Assembly: GCA_903932685.1 (NCBI GenBank)
Contig: CAIZGX010000001.1
Coordinates: 46,200-110,199 of the forward strand
Origin: an uncultured Bacteroidota bacterium
Lineage (GTDB): Bacteria > Bacteroidota > Bacteroidia > Flavobacteriales_D > Sanyastnellaceae
Direction: 5' to 3'
DNA length: 64,000 nucleotides
Shown here: piece by piece, positions 21,207 to 30,827 of the stretch
How the letters are laid out: each line of letters opens with the position of its first letter
Position numbering within the stretch: the first letter of the stretch is position 1
Notes under the pieces: model-generated
The model's input: the letters and a program-made list of their open reading frames with translations, nothing else
What the model was told of the DNA's origin: nothing
Databases searched by the model: none
Program-made: the position numbers and the translations under genes

Positions 21207-24200
21207 TTGAAATACAGTTTCACTCTTATCTTGTTTTTGGTTGCTTCCTATGTTGTAGCAATTGACTTCCCTATTGAGTCTATTCAAAAACTAAGAAAAT
21301 ACGGTATAATCGTTTCTCCAGAATGCGGCGTGTACGCAAATAGCATTGCCGTTTCCTTTGAAAATAATTCTTCCTTCAACCTCTCATACAAACTTGGGAC
21401 TTCAGATTCTGCGGGTTTTCAGAGGTACAAGAACCCCATTCAACTTCAACAGAACACGTATATTCAAGTTAAGCTTGAGGGGTCAGGTGCACCTAACACC
21501 GTTTTTATCGGGACATTTATTGTGGGAAGGAATCATACCCTACCTGTTATCTGTTTGAAGGTTAATCCGAAAGAATTTTTCCCTCCATCTGGAATTTATG
21601 ACGGAAAGCTTATTGTTGCAGGCTCAAACGCAAACCCACCACCCGCGGCAGGAAACCAGTTCATTGGCAATTCGTGGAAGAAGACCCCAATACCTTGTTT
21701 CGCTCAATTCTTTTACAACAATAAATTAGTTGAAGCTACCGCTTGTTATGTTAAAACCTTCGGCGGATGGACGCTCGGTCTTCCTGAAAAATCGCTTCAC
21801 CTTTATACCGACACACTTGTTGGAAAGAAAGAGTTCGAATATAAATTTTTCAAAAACAAACCCTACAACGAATTCGAACATTTGGTTTTAAGAACAAGCG
21901 GAAGTGACCAAAATTTCACACGCTTCAAAGATATTAGTATATCGAGTTTTGCAGCAGAACTCATGGTCGACTATATGGATTACCAGCAGGCTATTTTGTA
22001 CGTAAACGACAACTACTTTGGAATAATCAACCTTCGTGAAAAAATCAATAAGGAGTATCTCGGTTACAATCACAACGCAGCCAAGAACTTCACTCAGCTG
22101 CTCGAGCAAGAAGGAGAAAACTCGAAAGATTACCAGACATTAAAGGACTTCGCTGCCGCGCATTACGCCGATTCAAACTTCCCCGAAGAAATTGAAAAGT
22201 TGATGGATTTGGAAGATTATTTCAATTACAGTTTTCTCGAAATTTATATCGCCAACGTTGATTCGCGGGGAAATATCCGTTATTGGAAAGACGCTTCTTC
22301 AGACAACAAATGGCATTGGATTTATTACGATGGTGATTTAGCCTGTGCTGGGAATTTCCACCGTCAGAATTTTTTGTTAGAACGAATAAGTCCTGTCCCA
22401 ACCGATTGGTACAATCCTACTTGGGTCACGCATCTTCTTCGTTACACCACTTTAAATCCTGAGCTTCGTAATCGCTTCGTTCAGCAAACCTGTTTGCTCA
22501 TGAGCACTGTCTTGCACAAAGACTCCGTTGTAAATCGCATAGATCAGTTTGCTAATGCCATTGCGCCAGAGATTCCGTACCACGTGAATCGATTTCCAAT
22601 TGAACAAAAAGAAACTGAAAAAGGTTGGCGGAACCAAGTAAGTAATTACAGAAGGTTTTGGGAAATTCGTCCTGTTTCTATGTATCGTCATGTGAAAGAA
22701 ACTTATGGATTGGGAGACTCTGTTCATCTCAAGTTGACAACAAATATTCCGAATGAAAAATTACTGATTGTCAATGAATCGAAAATTCATTTCAATAAAG
22801 TTGAAGGAGACTTCTTCAAAAACATTCCTTTACCGTTAGCCGTTCCTGAGCACACGTTCCCTTTTGTATTCAAGCAGTGGAGCGATGGCGTTAAAGACAA
22901 AAAACGCGTTTTAGATTGTTCAAATTCTCTTACAATTGAAGCCACATTCGCACATGCGCCGCTTTCAGAACTGAAAGGAAAATTGCACATCCGAAGATTT
23001 GGTAGCGAGATGAAAGCGAAAAATCCAATGAAATGGATTGAAATTATTAATCAGAGCAACGAACCTATTAATCTCAACGGAATCGTTCTTTACGATTCTC
23101 CGAATGGAATCGTTGACAATCTTTTCACGCATACTGCTGGACAAACGATTGCCCCCTTAAGTTCAGCCATATTCGTAAGTCCATTGCACACCAACGACAT
23201 TGGCAAAACACTTCAGCTGCCGGAAGGAACAACTATCTATCCCCTCGAATTTCCTACAGGGTTTCAAACAAATCATTCATTTTATCTTGGCGATAAAGAG
23301 AACGCGGTTATTGACAGTATGCTCGTTCAATTTCCCGACTCAATTTTTACACATGGTAAGCATTTCGTTTGTTTCTTTGATGAAAATGGAAATATCTCTT
23401 ACGATCGAGTTACGCAAAAAACAAAATTCGACTGGGACGTAACAGAAGTTAAATCGACAAAACTAATTATGAGTAACCTGAGTGAACTTCCCTTGTGGAT
23501 CTATTTGAGCAATGGTTTTGCGTTATTGCTTTATGTTCTTTTGGCTTTTTTCAAAAAAATAAAATGGCGCGATGCTATTCGGTATTTCGCATTTACGGCG
23601 CTTGCAATTGGCCTACTCTTTTGGGCATACAAAGGCGTTTCAATTCAACAGATAGTTGGACAAATTATAAATACAAATTGGGTTTGGATATTGGCTGCAT
23701 TGGCCATTGAATATGTTTCTGTTATATTCAGAGGAATTCGTTGGAACCAATTGTTGAAGCCGCTTGGACATAAAGCAAATACCTGGAATGCCATACACGC
23801 AGTTGCTTTCGGATACTGCATGAACGATTTGGTTCCGAGAAGCGGAGAAGTAGCGCGTTGTACCTTGCTTTTCAAATCAGATAAAATTCCAGTATCCACA
23901 TTAGTTGGAACCGTTATCGTAGAACGTGTGATAGACATGGTGATGTTCGGCTTACTTCTTCTCTGGGGTATTTTACTCTTGCCTTCAACGTTGTCTTCGT
24001 TAATGAATGAAACGAAAAGTCCAGGATTCTCAATGGAATTAGGAATAGCCTTAATCGTTCTAGCGGTTATCGGTATCTTGGTGTTACGCTATATTTTGAA
24101 ACACACCTTCAAAAACAAATTCATTGAAAAATTCGCAGAATTTATTCGTGGCACTTGGAAAGCATTTTTAAGTGTTGGAAAAATTGAAGGCAAATTCAAA

Positions 24201-24563
24201 TTCATTTTTCTAACTGTTGGAATTTGGGGAGCTTGGTTACTCATGACTTGGTTCAATCTTCTGGCTGTTCCAGGATGTGAGCATATGGGCTTGAATGAAT
24301 CTGTATTCTTAATGATTTGTGCAAGTTTGGCCATGCTTGCTCCAACACCAGGCGGACTGGGTGCATTTCATTCCATAACAATCATTGGGTTCATTGTCTT
24401 GGGGTATGCAGATGAAAACAACGCTACTACTTCCCTGCTCGGTTTAACCTTTGCAACAGTTTCTTGGTCTACAAGAACCCTCATGGAGATTTTATCTGGA
24501 TTCGTTGGTTTCCTTATTGTATCGTATCGCATTAAATATGGAAAAACTACTTCAGCAAATTAA
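21207..24563 (+). CDS. fusion protein: CHB_HEX_C-like + CotH kinase + lamin-tail domain + LPG-synthase/flippase (UPF0104-like) TM domain
   Basis: 1118 aa uninterrupted ORF (TTG start). CotH features: GIYDGKLIV, ILYVNDNYFGIINLREKINKEYLG, IANVDSRGNIRYW, WIYYDGDLA. LTD: KWIEIINQSNEPINLNGIVLYDS. TM part from about residue 763: VIFRGIRWNQLLKPLG, NDLVPRSGEVARC, APTPGGLGAFHS. Confidence 0.85.
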   Translation: MKYSFTLILFLVASYVVAIDFPIESIQKLRKYGIIVSPECGVYANSIAVSFENNSSFNLSYKLGTSDSAGFQRYKNPIQLQQNTYIQVKLEGSGAPNTVFIGTFIVGRNHTLPVICLKVNPKEFFPPSGIYDGKLIVAGSNANPPPAAGNQFIGNSWKKTPIPCFAQFFYNNKLVEATACYVKTFGGWTLGLPEKSLHLYTDTLVGKKEFEYKFFKNKPYNEFEHLVLRTSGSDQNFTRFKDISISSFAAELMVDYMDYQQAILYVNDNYFGIINLREKINKEYLGYNHNAAKNFTQLLEQEGENSKDYQTLKDFAAAHYADSNFPEEIEKLMDLEDYFNYSFLEIYIANVDSRGNIRYWKDASSDNKWHWIYYDGDLACAGNFHRQNFLLERISPVPTDWYNPTWVTHLLRYTTLNPELRNRFVQQTCLLMSTVLHKDSVVNRIDQFANAIAPEIPYHVNRFPIEQKETEKGWRNQVSNYRRFWEIRPVSMYRHVKETYGLGDSVHLKLTTNIPNEKLLIVNESKIHFNKVEGDFFKNIPLPLAVPEHTFPFVFKQWSDGVKDKKRVLDCSNSLTIEATFAHAPLSELKGKLHIRRFGSEMKAKNPMKWIEIINQSNEPINLNGIVLYDSPNGIVDNLFTHTAGQTIAPLSSAIFVSPLHTNDIGKTLQLPEGTTIYPLEFPTGFQTNHSFYLGDKENAVIDSMLVQFPDSIFTHGKHFVCFFDENGNISYDRVTQKTKFDWDVTEVKSTKLIMSNLSELPLWIYLSNGFALLLYVLLAFFKKIKWRDAIRYFAFTALAIGLLFWAYKGVSIQQIVGQIINTNWVWILAALAIEYVSVIFRGIRWNQLLKPLGHKANTWNAIHAVAFGYCMNDLVPRSGEVARCTLLFKSDKIPVSTLVGTVIVERVIDMVMFGLLLLWGILLLPSTLSSLMNETKSPGFSMELGIALIVLAVIGILVLRYILKHTFKNKFIEKFAEFIRGTWKAFLSVGKIEGKFKFIFLTVGIWGAWLLMTWFNLLAVPGCEHMGLNESVFLMICASLAMLAPTPGGLGAFHSITIIGFIVLGYADENNATTSLLGLTFATVSWSTRTLMEILSGFVGFLIVSYRIKYGKTTSAN

Positions 24564-25008
24564 GGCCTGGCGTGACGCTGGAGAAACCATTGTTTTTACC
24601 AATGGTGTTTTCGATATTTTGCATGTTGGTCATGTGACCTATCTTGAGCAGGCTGCTGCATCAGGCACTAGGCTGATTATAGGCGTTAACAGCGACGCTT
24701 CTGTGCGCAGCTTGAACAAAGGCCCTGAACGCCCTATCAATCCCGAATGGGCCCGTGTACGTGTGCTTGAAGCACTTCGCTGTGTAGATGCCGCAATCGT
24801 ATTTTCTGACCACACTCCTCTTGAACTTATTCTTGCTATTCAGCCCGATATTTTAGTGAAAGGCGGCGATTACAATCCAGATGAAACCAACGAATCGAAC
24901 AAGACATACATGGTGGGTTCGAAGGAAGTGAAAGCTTCCGGTGGAAAAGCCATTGCTATTCCTTTGGTTGAAGGATTTTCAACGACGAATATTCTTAGTA
25001 AGCGATAA
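24538..25008 (+). CDS. rfaE2: D-glycero-beta-D-manno-heptose 1-phosphate adenylyltransferase (RfaE domain II type nucleotidyltransferase)
   Basis: FTNGVFDILHVGHVTYLEQA, DILVKGGDYNPDET. Start at ATG 24538, overlapping the preceding ORF by 26 nt. Confidence 0.88.
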   Translation: MEKLLQQIKAWRDAGETIVFTNGVFDILHVGHVTYLEQAAASGTRLIIGVNSDASVRSLNKGPERPINPEWARVRVLEALRCVDAAIVFSDHTPLELILAIQPDILVKGGDYNPDETNESNKTYMVGSKEVKASGGKAIAIPLVEGFSTTNILSKR

Positions 25009-25011
25009 GCT

Positions 25012-25518
25012 TTGGAAATTCTAGCCATTCTCTCAAGTCTTGCATACACCGTTCTCTATCTTCTAGAATCGGCGTGGTGTTGGCCTTTAGCCATTCTCGG
25101 TAGCGCAATCTATTTTTATTTGTGTCGAAAAGCCAACCTGCAAGGAGAGAGTTGGCTGCAACTGTTCTATGTTGGCTTCGCAGTGTACGGTTGGATAAAC
25201 GCAACCGCCGCTTTTCAGCATCCTGAATGGAAAATCACACATCATCTGCTCTTCCTACTCGGAGCAATTGTTTTGTGGCAATTGTCTTTTCTGGTATTGA
25301 AAAAAAGAAATTCAGCTTTGCCACAACTAGACGGATTTGTTTTGGCCTTTGCGCTTGCCGGAACAGTTTTGCAAATTTTATATATCGAAAGTAATTGGTA
25401 CTATTTCATTGCAGTTAATTCCATTTCAATATATACTTATTGGACACGCGGATTGAAGAAAAGCATTGTGCTTTACCTCGTATACTTAGGCCTAAGTATT
25501 TACGGAATTATTCACTAA
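25012..25518 (+). CDS. pnuC: PnuC family nicotinamide riboside/mononucleotide transporter
   Basis: 168 aa; WCWPLAILGSAIYFYLCRKANLQGESWLQLFYVGFAVYGW; TTG start. Confidence 0.88.
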   Translation: MEILAILSSLAYTVLYLLESAWCWPLAILGSAIYFYLCRKANLQGESWLQLFYVGFAVYGWINATAAFQHPEWKITHHLLFLLGAIVLWQLSFLVLKKRNSALPQLDGFVLAFALAGTVLQILYIESNWYYFIAVNSISIYTYWTRGLKKSIVLYLVYLGLSIYGIIH

Positions 25519-26734
25519 AATCCTCGAAAAGAAAGTCGTTATAAGGAAAACGTACAACATGAATTTCGCGTGCACGATTGTATAAAATTTCACGAAATTC
25601 TTCCACATGAATTTTCTTAGCAGCACTCATGAACACAACATCTTCAGAACCCATGCGCGACATCCAAGATTCTTCCAATTCTTCAAGCGAATAATTCTCA
25701 ACGGTCTTAGGTGTTAAGTCGTCTTCCTCTTTTTCAATAAATGAATAAGCATCTATTTTATTGAAAGCAAGAATCATAGGCTTATCTCCAGCTCCAATCT
25801 CTTGAAGTGTTTCCATAACCACCTTGTAATGATCTTCAAATTGCGGATGAGAAATATCTACAATGTGCACCAACAAATCCGCTTCGCGAACTTCATCTAA
25901 CGTGCTCTTGAAAGATTCTATCAATTGGTGAGGGAGTTTTCGAATGAAACCCACTGTGTCACTTAACAACAGTGGCAAATTCTTCACAACTACTTTTCGA
26001 ACTGTGGTATCTAAGGTTGCAAATAATTTATTCTCTGCCAACACTTCGCTCTTGCTCATCATGTTCATGATGGTCGACTTCCCTACGTTTGTATATCCAA
26101 CTAGCGCCACACGAACCATGGCTCCGCGATTTCCGCGTTGCGTTGTTTTCTGACGATCTATGACTTTTAAATCTTCTTTCAATTTGGCAATTCGATCACG
26201 AATAATTCTTCGGTCTGTTTCGATTTGAAGTTCACCCGGACCGCGCATTCCAATTCCACCCTTCTGTCTTTCCAAGTGAGTCCAAAGGCGCGTTAAGCGC
26301 GGAAGCAAATATTGATACTGTGCTAATTCAACTTGAACTTTCGCATGAGCGGTTTGAGCACGTGCAGCGAAAATATCGAGAATCAAATTGTTTCGATCGA
26401 GAATCTTCACCTTGTGATCATCGTCGTTGAACAAGTTCTCTAGGTTACGCAATTGAGAAGGAGAAAGTTCATCGTCGAAGATGACCATGTCCACTTCATT
26501 CTCATAAACGAAATTCTTTATTTCTTCAATCTTTCCAGAACCCACGAAGGTTCTATTGTCTGGATGATCCAGATTTTGCCAATAGCGCTTCACGCAGAAC
26601 GCGTCTGCTGTGGTTGCCAAAAAAGCCAACTCGTCGAGATACTCTGTCAGAACATCTATATTCTGTCGCTTATTCACTATCCCAACAAGCACACAGGTCT
26701 CTTGGGGTTTCTTCGTGTCTTCTAGTTTTGCCAT
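25508..26734 (-). CDS. hflX: GTPase HflX
   Basis: 408 aa; GGIGMRGPGELQIETDRR, GYTNVGKSTIMN, DTVGFIRKLPHQLIESFKSTL. Confidence 0.95.
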   Translation of the reverse strand: MAKLEDTKKPQETCVLVGIVNKRQNIDVLTEYLDELAFLATTADAFCVKRYWQNLDHPDNRTFVGSGKIEEIKNFVYENEVDMVIFDDELSPSQLRNLENLFNDDDHKVKILDRNNLILDIFAARAQTAHAKVQVELAQYQYLLPRLTRLWTHLERQKGGIGMRGPGELQIETDRRIIRDRIAKLKEDLKVIDRQKTTQRGNRGAMVRVALVGYTNVGKSTIMNMMSKSEVLAENKLFATLDTTVRKVVVKNLPLLLSDTVGFIRKLPHQLIESFKSTLDEVREADLLVHIVDISHPQFEDHYKVVMETLQEIGAGDKPMILAFNKIDAYSFIEKEEDDLTPKTVENYSLEELEESWMSRMGSEDVVFMSAAKKIHVEEFREILYNRAREIHVVRFPYNDFLFEDFSE

Positions 26735-26735
26735 T

Positions 26736-27071
26736 TTATCTTCCCGACAACTTCATGCAGTAGGTTGTAAGCGCATCAATTTCTTGAACGGTTAACATAC
26801 TTTCAAAAGGTGGCATTCCTGCTTTTCCGTGTGTAATCTGATTCTTAATTTCTTCAGCCGAAAGCTGACTCAACGTTAGGTTTTTTGCTCCACTCAATTG
26901 AAGATTTCCTTCACTACCGTGACACGTTGCGCAACGCTTAATGAAAAGTGCTTGAGCATCAACAGGGCCTTGCGTTTTTGGTTGCTCTGAACACGCTTCG
27001 AAACAAAGCGAAAAAACAAAAGCTACCAGCGAATAAAGCAATACGTATATAAACTTCTTGTTCATTCTCAA
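26736..27071 (-). CDS. small c-type cytochrome (lipoprotein-like)
   Basis: CATCHG haem motif and lipobox FEACSEQ. Confidence 0.85.
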   Translation of the reverse strand: MRMNKKFIYVLLYSLVAFVFSLCFEACSEQPKTQGPVDAQALFIKRCATCHGSEGNLQLSGAKNLTLSQLSAEEIKNQITHGKAGMPPFESMLTVQEIDALTTYCMKLSGR

Positions 27072-27514
27072 TGCATGAATGCCATTTTAGACCAGTATCC
27101 CATGTAGCTCATAGCAAATATGGTAATAAGCAATCCCAATCCGTAGAATATTGCAATTTTCTTCGCACGATCACGTCCGTTCGTTGCACGCTTTGCTTTC
27201 GAATATCCCATAGTGATAAACACAACAGCCAAGATCATCATAATCGGATGTTCGATCAGCTTCATGCGCAATGCAGCGTCCTTCATGATGTTCACGCCCG
27301 TTCCCGAAATCGCAGAAAAATTCATCACCAACAATACTAATCCAACTAGTAGCTGAATGTGAGAAAAAATCAATGTAAACAAAACCAATTTACTTGGCTT
27401 GCCTGAAACGGTTTCGTTCTTCTCTTTCACCAATGAAACCACTATGGCCAACAAAGGAAGAAGTAACAATAAATAAGGAAGTAAAATGTGTAAGTGTTTG
27501 AAACCCGTTTGCAT
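27068..27514 (-). CDS. small four-TM membrane protein (annotated as cytochrome B-like in related genomes, from memory)
   Basis: 148 aa hydrophobic ORF overlapping the cytochrome c gene by 4 nt. Confidence 0.6.
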   Translation of the reverse strand: MQTGFKHLHILLPYLLLLLPLLAIVVSLVKEKNETVSGKPSKLVLFTLIFSHIQLLVGLVLLVMNFSAISGTGVNIMKDAALRMKLIEHPIMMILAVVFITMGYSKAKRATNGRDRAKKIAIFYGLGLLITIFAMSYMGYWSKMAFMH

Positions 27515-27584
27515 AATTATTAATTTTCTTCAAATCTAATCTTCTTTTTGAAAAACTCCACATCTTTGTTCCCAAGAAAAGACT

Positions 27585-27899
27585 ATGAACAAGATTATAT
27601 ATAACGTTACGGTTAGCGTAGACCCCGGAATTCACGAGGATTGGATTACCTGGATGAAGGACATTCATATTCCCGATGTCATGAGCACGGGTAAGTTTCT
27701 TGAAAACCGAATATTAAGAGTTCATGGGGAAGAAGAGAACGGTGTCACCTATGCCGTTCAATACACTGCTGCGAATAGAGCAGAGTTAGATGCATACTTC
27801 GCGGAACATGCTCCCCGATTGCAAAAAGACCATGTCGATAAATACGGTAACAGCGCTGTGGCTTTTCGAACTATTCTTGAATTGCTACACGAATGTTGA
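27585..27899 (+). CDS. DUF4286 family protein
   Basis: IIYNVTVSVDPGIHEDWITWMKDIHIPDVMSTGKF. Confidence 0.75.
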   Translation: MNKIIYNVTVSVDPGIHEDWITWMKDIHIPDVMSTGKFLENRILRVHGEEENGVTYAVQYTAANRAELDAYFAEHAPRLQKDHVDKYGNSAVAFRTILELLHEC

Positions 27900-27926
27900 G
27901 AATTGTTGTTCAATAACATTATACAC

Positions 27927-27934
27927 TATTTTTG
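27927..27934 (+). promoter_or_regulatory. -7 element TATTTTTG of aminotransferase gene
   Basis: Preceded by TTG-N18; 32 nt upstream of ATG 27967. Confidence 0.55.
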
Positions 27935-27966
27935 CGCCACTAATTACCGAGAGACAATTTATTGAA

Positions 27967-29256
27967 ATGAGTTCTACCCTTCAGCAAGAAAAGCAAAACA
28001 TGCGTGTTTCGCAAATGGCAGAGAATCTTATAGGTTCTGAAATTATTAAACTAGGCGGAGAAATTCGCGATCGTATTCTTCAAGGAGAAAAAATATATAA
28101 CTTCACAATAGGAGATTTCAACCCGAAAATTTTCCCAATTCCTGTTGAATTAAAACAGTTCATCATTGATTGTTACAACGAAGATTTAACGAACTATCCA
28201 GTTGCCAACGGAGTGGTTGAATTGCGCAATGCTGTTGTTCAAATTCTAAAAGAAAAACAAGGTCTCGATTATTCTGCTGAAGAAGTTTTAATTGCAGGCG
28301 GTGCGCGTCCTATCATTTACGCCATCTTCCAAGCTATCGTTGACCCAGGAGACAAAGTCGTTTTCCCAGTTCCATCTTGGAACAACAACCACTACACCCA
28401 TCTTTCTCACGCACATCAAGTGTTCGTTGAAACGCTTCCTGAAGACAATTTCATGCCGAATGCAGAATTGTTGAAGGAACATATTGAGGGGGCTACTTTG
28501 CTAGCGCTCTGCTCACCTTTGAATCCAACAGGAACAGTTTTTTCGAAAGATCAATTGGAAAGTATTTGTGATATGGTGTTGGAAGAAAACGCGAAACGCG
28601 GTGAGAATGAAAAACCGTTGTACGTGATGTACGATCAGATTTATTCGTTGCTAACATTCGGAGAAACGCAACACTTCGATCCGGTTACTCTTCGTCCGGA
28701 AATGAGAAAGTACACCGTCTTCGTAGATGGAATTTCAAAATCACTTGCAGCTACTGGCGTTCGTGTTGGATGGGGCTTCGGACCAGAATTTATCATTGAT
28801 AAAATGAAGAGCATTCTTGGACACGTAGGTGCCTGGGCGCCTCGTCCAGAGCAGATTGCAGCAGGAAGATATTTGCAAAACATTTCGCTTCTCGACAACT
28901 ACTTGACTTGGATTAAGGAAGAACTTCAAACACGCTTAAACGAATTTTACACCGGCTTTGAAAGCTTGCGTGAAAAAGGATTTGCCGTTCGTGCTATTCC
29001 TCCAGCTGCTGCTATTTATCTCACGATTCAATTTAATTTAATTGGAAAGAAAACGGCTGATGGCTCCTTGCTCGAAAACACAGGAGACATTACTTCATAT
29101 ATTTTGAATGAGGCGAAAGTGGCGATTGTTCCTTTCCGCGCATTTGGATCTTCAGATGATTCGACCTGGTATAGATTAAGTGTTGGAACGGCTTCTCATG
29201 AAGACGTTACCCAATCTATTGCTTCGTTAGAAGCAGCTCTTTCGAAATTGTCGTAA
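27967..29256 (+). CDS. pyridoxal phosphate-dependent class I/II aminotransferase
   Basis: Start at MSSTLQQEKQNMRVSQMAENLIGSEI; FVDGISKSLAATGVRVGWGFG lysine motif. Confidence 0.9.
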   Translation: MSSTLQQEKQNMRVSQMAENLIGSEIIKLGGEIRDRILQGEKIYNFTIGDFNPKIFPIPVELKQFIIDCYNEDLTNYPVANGVVELRNAVVQILKEKQGLDYSAEEVLIAGGARPIIYAIFQAIVDPGDKVVFPVPSWNNNHYTHLSHAHQVFVETLPEDNFMPNAELLKEHIEGATLLALCSPLNPTGTVFSKDQLESICDMVLEENAKRGENEKPLYVMYDQIYSLLTFGETQHFDPVTLRPEMRKYTVFVDGISKSLAATGVRVGWGFGPEFIIDKMKSILGHVGAWAPRPEQIAAGRYLQNISLLDNYLTWIKEELQTRLNEFYTGFESLREKGFAVRAIPPAAAIYLTIQFNLIGKKTADGSLLENTGDITSYILNEAKVAIVPFRAFGSSDDSTWYRLSVGTASHEDVTQSIASLEAALSKLS

Positions 29257-29727
29257 TTAAATATGATGGTATCCTTCACCACGAATAATGGTGAAGGCTC
29301 TGTACAATTGCTCTACTAAAATTATTCGAACTAAGTCATGAGGGAATGTCATGTCCGATAATCGGACTTGCTCGTTTGCTCGTGCATAGACTTCATCTGA
29401 AAACCCATGCGCTCCGCCTATAACCAACACCCAAGATTTGGTTCCCGCGAGTTGTTTCTTTTCGATATGCTTTGAAAAATTAACTGAGGTGAACGACTTT
29501 CCTCTTTCGTCTAACAGGCAAAGAAAATCTTCGGTTTTGAGTTGCTTAAGAATAAGCTCCCCTTCTTTGTTCTTTTGAATATCTGGGGTTAGGCCTTTGG
29601 CTGCGATGTCCTTCAATTCAACATATTCGAACGTGCAGTAATGTGGAAGTCTTTTGGTGTAACGCGCAATTCCTTCCTTAACGTAAGGTTCATGCGTATG
29701 TCCGATAACTAAGACCTTCACTCTCAT
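29257..29727 (-). CDS. rlmH: 23S rRNA (pseudouridine1915-N3)-methyltransferase
   Basis: 156 aa; VIGGAHGFSDEVYARANEQVRLSDMTFPHDLVRIILVEQLYRAFTI. Confidence 0.95.
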   Translation of the reverse strand: MRVKVLVIGHTHEPYVKEGIARYTKRLPHYCTFEYVELKDIAAKGLTPDIQKNKEGELILKQLKTEDFLCLLDERGKSFTSVNFSKHIEKKQLAGTKSWVLVIGGAHGFSDEVYARANEQVRLSDMTFPHDLVRIILVEQLYRAFTIIRGEGYHHI

Positions 29728-30791
29728 TCGCGACGATCTTCTCTATTCTCTTTAATGTCTTGCTTCTGCAAAGGGTTCGCCGCAAAAGCACGATATTCTT
29801 TTCTTTTGAGGAAGATATCCGTCGCAGTGAAAATAGCAGCACGCAACGAAGACTCATCCGCTGTTCCCTTTCCAGCTAAATCATACGCAACGCCATGATC
29901 GGGAGAAGTTCTTACGATAGGAAGTCCTGCTGTGAAGTTAACACCACTATCAAAAGCCAGTGCTTTAAACGGCGCCAATCCCTGATCGTGATACATAGCT
30001 AATACCGCATCGAAGTGTTTGTAACCACCTGACCCAAAAAAACCATCGGCACCAAAAGGTCCGTATACATGAAATCCTTTTTCCGTTTGCTCACGAACAA
30101 CGGGAAGTATAATTTCTTTTTCTTCCGTTCCAATTAATCCGTTGTCTCCAGCGTGTGGATTCAATCCAAGAACAGCAATGCGTGGAGTTGCGATTCCGAA
30201 ATCACGTTCAAGACTCTCACGCATCAGCAAGAGCTTCTCTACAATTTTCTCCTTCGTTATACTTGCGCTTACCTCTTTCAAGGGAACGTGTCCAGTTACA
30301 ATCCCAATCTTCAGAGCAGGGCTTACTAAGAACATTAACACCTTCTCAGTCCCAGCCATTTTAGCCAAATATTCTGTGTGTCCAGGGAAATTAAACTCTG
30401 CATTCTGAACGTTGTCTTTGTTGAAAGGCGCTGTAACCAGCACGTCTATTTTATTCGATGCTAAATCACTTGCCGCCATTTCTAAACTTCTGCGCGCCAT
30501 TTCACCACCTAAGGCAGTTGGCTTTCCCCATTCAATATCTCCTTTAAAATCCTTCCAACAGTTCACTAAATTCACTTTTTTGGCAACCGCTTCTTCAGCT
30601 GTTGTTGCATTTTGGTAGGTGAATTCTTCCATACCACCTATGCGCTTCGTTTGCTTAATTATTTCAGCATGCGAATAGATAACCGGCACAATATGCTCGA
30701 GCATTCGGGTATCACAAAAAACCTTAATTACGGTTTCAAGACCAACGCCATTCATGTCGCCACAACTAATTCCAACTTTAACTTTTTCCAT
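29724..30791 (-). CDS. pdxA: 4-hydroxythreonine-4-phosphate dehydrogenase
   Basis: ISCGDMNGVGLE, VTAPFNKDNVQ, GLNPHAGDNGLIG, YHDQGLAPFK. Confidence 0.95.
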   Translation of the reverse strand: MEKVKVGISCGDMNGVGLETVIKVFCDTRMLEHIVPVIYSHAEIIKQTKRIGGMEEFTYQNATTAEEAVAKKVNLVNCWKDFKGDIEWGKPTALGGEMARRSLEMAASDLASNKIDVLVTAPFNKDNVQNAEFNFPGHTEYLAKMAGTEKVLMFLVSPALKIGIVTGHVPLKEVSASITKEKIVEKLLLMRESLERDFGIATPRIAVLGLNPHAGDNGLIGTEEKEIILPVVREQTEKGFHVYGPFGADGFFGSGGYKHFDAVLAMYHDQGLAPFKALAFDSGVNFTAGLPIVRTSPDHGVAYDLAGKGTADESSLRAAIFTATDIFLKRKEYRAFAANPLQKQDIKENREDRRE

Positions 30792-30827
30792 TATTCAATG
30801 GTTTTTAAAACCGTACGGTTGTTCGGT

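Noticed and set aside
27790-27966. 59-aa extension of the aminotransferase overlapping the DUF4286 gene
   Set aside because: A promoter at 27927 and the conserved start at 27967 make the extension spurious.
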